Shown one piece after another: positions 7,965-8,691 of a stretch of 8,691 nucleotides of DNA. The DNA is from Candidatus Puniceispirillum sp. (GTDB taxonomy: Bacteria > Pseudomonadota > Alphaproteobacteria > Puniceispirillales > Puniceispirillaceae), in contig JADHOU010000052.1 of the NCBI GenBank assembly GCA_016778825.1, positions 1 through 8,691 of the forward strand, given 5' to 3'. The notes under the pieces were generated by a model. The model ran no database searches, was not told where the DNA came from, and saw only the letters and a list, made by a program, of their open reading frames with translations. The position numbers were made by a program, and so were the translations under genes. The first letter of the stretch is position 1; each line of letters opens with the position of its first letter.

Positions 7965-7969
7965 TAAGG
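7965..7969 (+). promoter_or_regulatory. Ribosome binding site of rnj
   Basis: TAAGG lies 8 bases before the ATG at 7978 and supports that start. It overlaps the 8-base palindrome AAGGCCTT (7966-7973), which is too short and has no loop, so I do not read it as a hairpin. Confidence 0.65.
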
Positions 7970-7977
7970 CCTTGTTT

Positions 7978-8691
7978 ATGAATTATGCAAAAGATGATCT
8001 GCTGTTTGCGCCATTAGGCGGATCTGGCCAGATTGGCATGAATGTCAATCTTTACCATTATCAAGACAGCTGGATCATGGTTGATCTTGGCATTTCCTTT
8101 CCCGATGAAAGCACCCCAGGTATTGATGTTATTCTTCCTGATTTGAAATTCATTGCCGACCGGCGCGATAAATTGGCTGGTCTGGTGCTGACCCATGGCC
8201 ATGAGGATCATCTAGGCGCAATCCCCTATCTGTGGAGCCAACTTGGTTGCCCAATCTATGGCAGCGCCTTTACCCTCGCGCTATTGCGGCGCAAGCTTGC
8301 CGAGTCACGCGGTGATTTTGACATAAAGCTTCATGAAATTGGCATGAATGCGCCGTTTAAACTTGGTGCGTTTGAAATTGAAATGGTGGCATTAAACCAT
8401 TCGATTCCGGATCCGGCAGCGCTTGCCATCCGCACCGATGCTGGCACCATTTTTCATACAGGTGACTGGAAATTCGACAAAACCCCGGTTTTGGGTACCG
8501 ATACTGACACCCAGCGTCTTGCCGCCATTGGTGATGAAGGGGTCATGGCACTTGTCGGGGACTCGACCAATGCCATGGTCGAGGGGCGCACCGGATCTGA
8601 AAGTGACGCCAAGGCGGGGTTAACAGCCGCCATTGCCAAAGCAACCGGACGGGTGGCCATTACCTGTTTTGCCAGCAATGTCGCGCGGATC
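7978..8691 (+). CDS. rnj: Ribonuclease J, 3' end beyond the window
   Basis: RNase J is a zinc-dependent metallo-beta-lactamase/beta-CASP ribonuclease with endonuclease and 5'-3' exonuclease activity, acting in mRNA decay and rRNA maturation in the cytoplasm. The frame is open for 238 codons to the last base; the family is about 550 residues, so less than half is present. The beta-lactamase domain begins at once with PLGGSGQIGMN (12-22). The metal-binding signature THGHEDH is at 72-78 (His73, His75, Asp77, His78), followed by His141 in LNHSIPD and Asp163 in HTGDWK. GDSTNAMVEG at 194-203 marks the approach to the beta-CASP domain, and TCFASNVAR near the edge is typical of RNase J. Gln17 stands where Glu is usual. 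Start: ATG with TAAGG 8 bases upstream. The position after coaX matches many alphaproteobacteria. Other beta-CASP enzymes are excluded by this close motif match. Confidence 0.95.
   Translation, partial: MNYAKDDLLFAPLGGSGQIGMNVNLYHYQDSWIMVDLGISFPDESTPGIDVILPDLKFIADRRDKLAGLVLTHGHEDHLGAIPYLWSQLGCPIYGSAFTLALLRRKLAESRGDFDIKLHEIGMNAPFKLGAFEIEMVALNHSIPDPAALAIRTDAGTIFHTGDWKFDKTPVLGTDTDTQRLAAIGDEGVMALVGDSTNAMVEGRTGSESDAKAGLTAAIAKATGRVAITCFASNVARI

Noticed and set aside
7932..7977. Rho-independent terminator after coaX
   Set aside because: No GC-rich stem followed by a T run is present; the only inverted element is the loopless 8-base AAGGCCTT.
8423..8678. Open frames on both strands at 8423-8623 and 8454-8678
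   Set aside because: Both are shadows within rnj, whose own frame runs open from 7978 to the edge and carries all expected motifs.
1..8691. Mobile element, CRISPR array, RNA gene, toxin-antitoxin or phage-defence system
   Set aside because: I saw no terminal inverted repeats, spaced repeats, tRNA or rRNA-like sequence, and every long stretch is filled by a recognised housekeeping gene.

Overview
The window is a continuous stretch of plus-strand genes from a bacterial chromosome. Order and protein sequences point to an alphaproteobacterium: the distal end of the complex I operon (nuoI-J-K-L-M-N) is followed directly by birA, coaX and rnj, an arrangement I know from many alphaproteobacteria. 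The NuoI sequence is also very close to the alphaproteobacterial consensus. Base composition looks moderate (about half GC, many T-ending codons), unlike the high-GC rhizobia and Rhodobacter. A marine lineage of moderate GC such as SAR116 would fit, but that is a guess from memory.

Layout. 1-440: 3' part of nuoI, the ferredoxin-like subunit with two 4Fe-4S clusters. 487-6365: the membrane arm genes nuoJ, nuoK, nuoL, nuoM and nuoN, intact, with the charged proton-path residues in place. 6372-7139: birA, a biotin-protein ligase without a DNA-binding domain. 7143-7931: coaX, type III pantothenate kinase. 7978-8691: the 5' part of rnj (RNase J), which runs off the right edge. Its reading frame is open from the ATG at 7978 to the last base.

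How they work together. NuoI passes electrons from the NADH-oxidising arm towards quinone. NuoJ and NuoK form the link between quinone reduction and proton pumping, and NuoL, NuoM and NuoN are the three antiporter-like pumps. BirA attaches biotin to carboxylases and CoaX commits pantothenate to coenzyme A, so both serve acyl-CoA and central carbon metabolism. RNase J is an RNA-processing and decay enzyme. Spacing is tight (3 to 19 bases between most genes), which suggests one transcript. The two larger gaps, 46 bases each, lie before nuoJ and before rnj.

I found no RNA gene, mobile element, CRISPR array, terminator or foreign-looking island, and no new biological system. The region is ordinary core genome. 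The observations offered are small: a consistent TAGG stop context in the nuo genes, a mini-ORF overlapping the nuoJ start, a possible separate promoter for rnj, and a few residue-level departures from family consensus.
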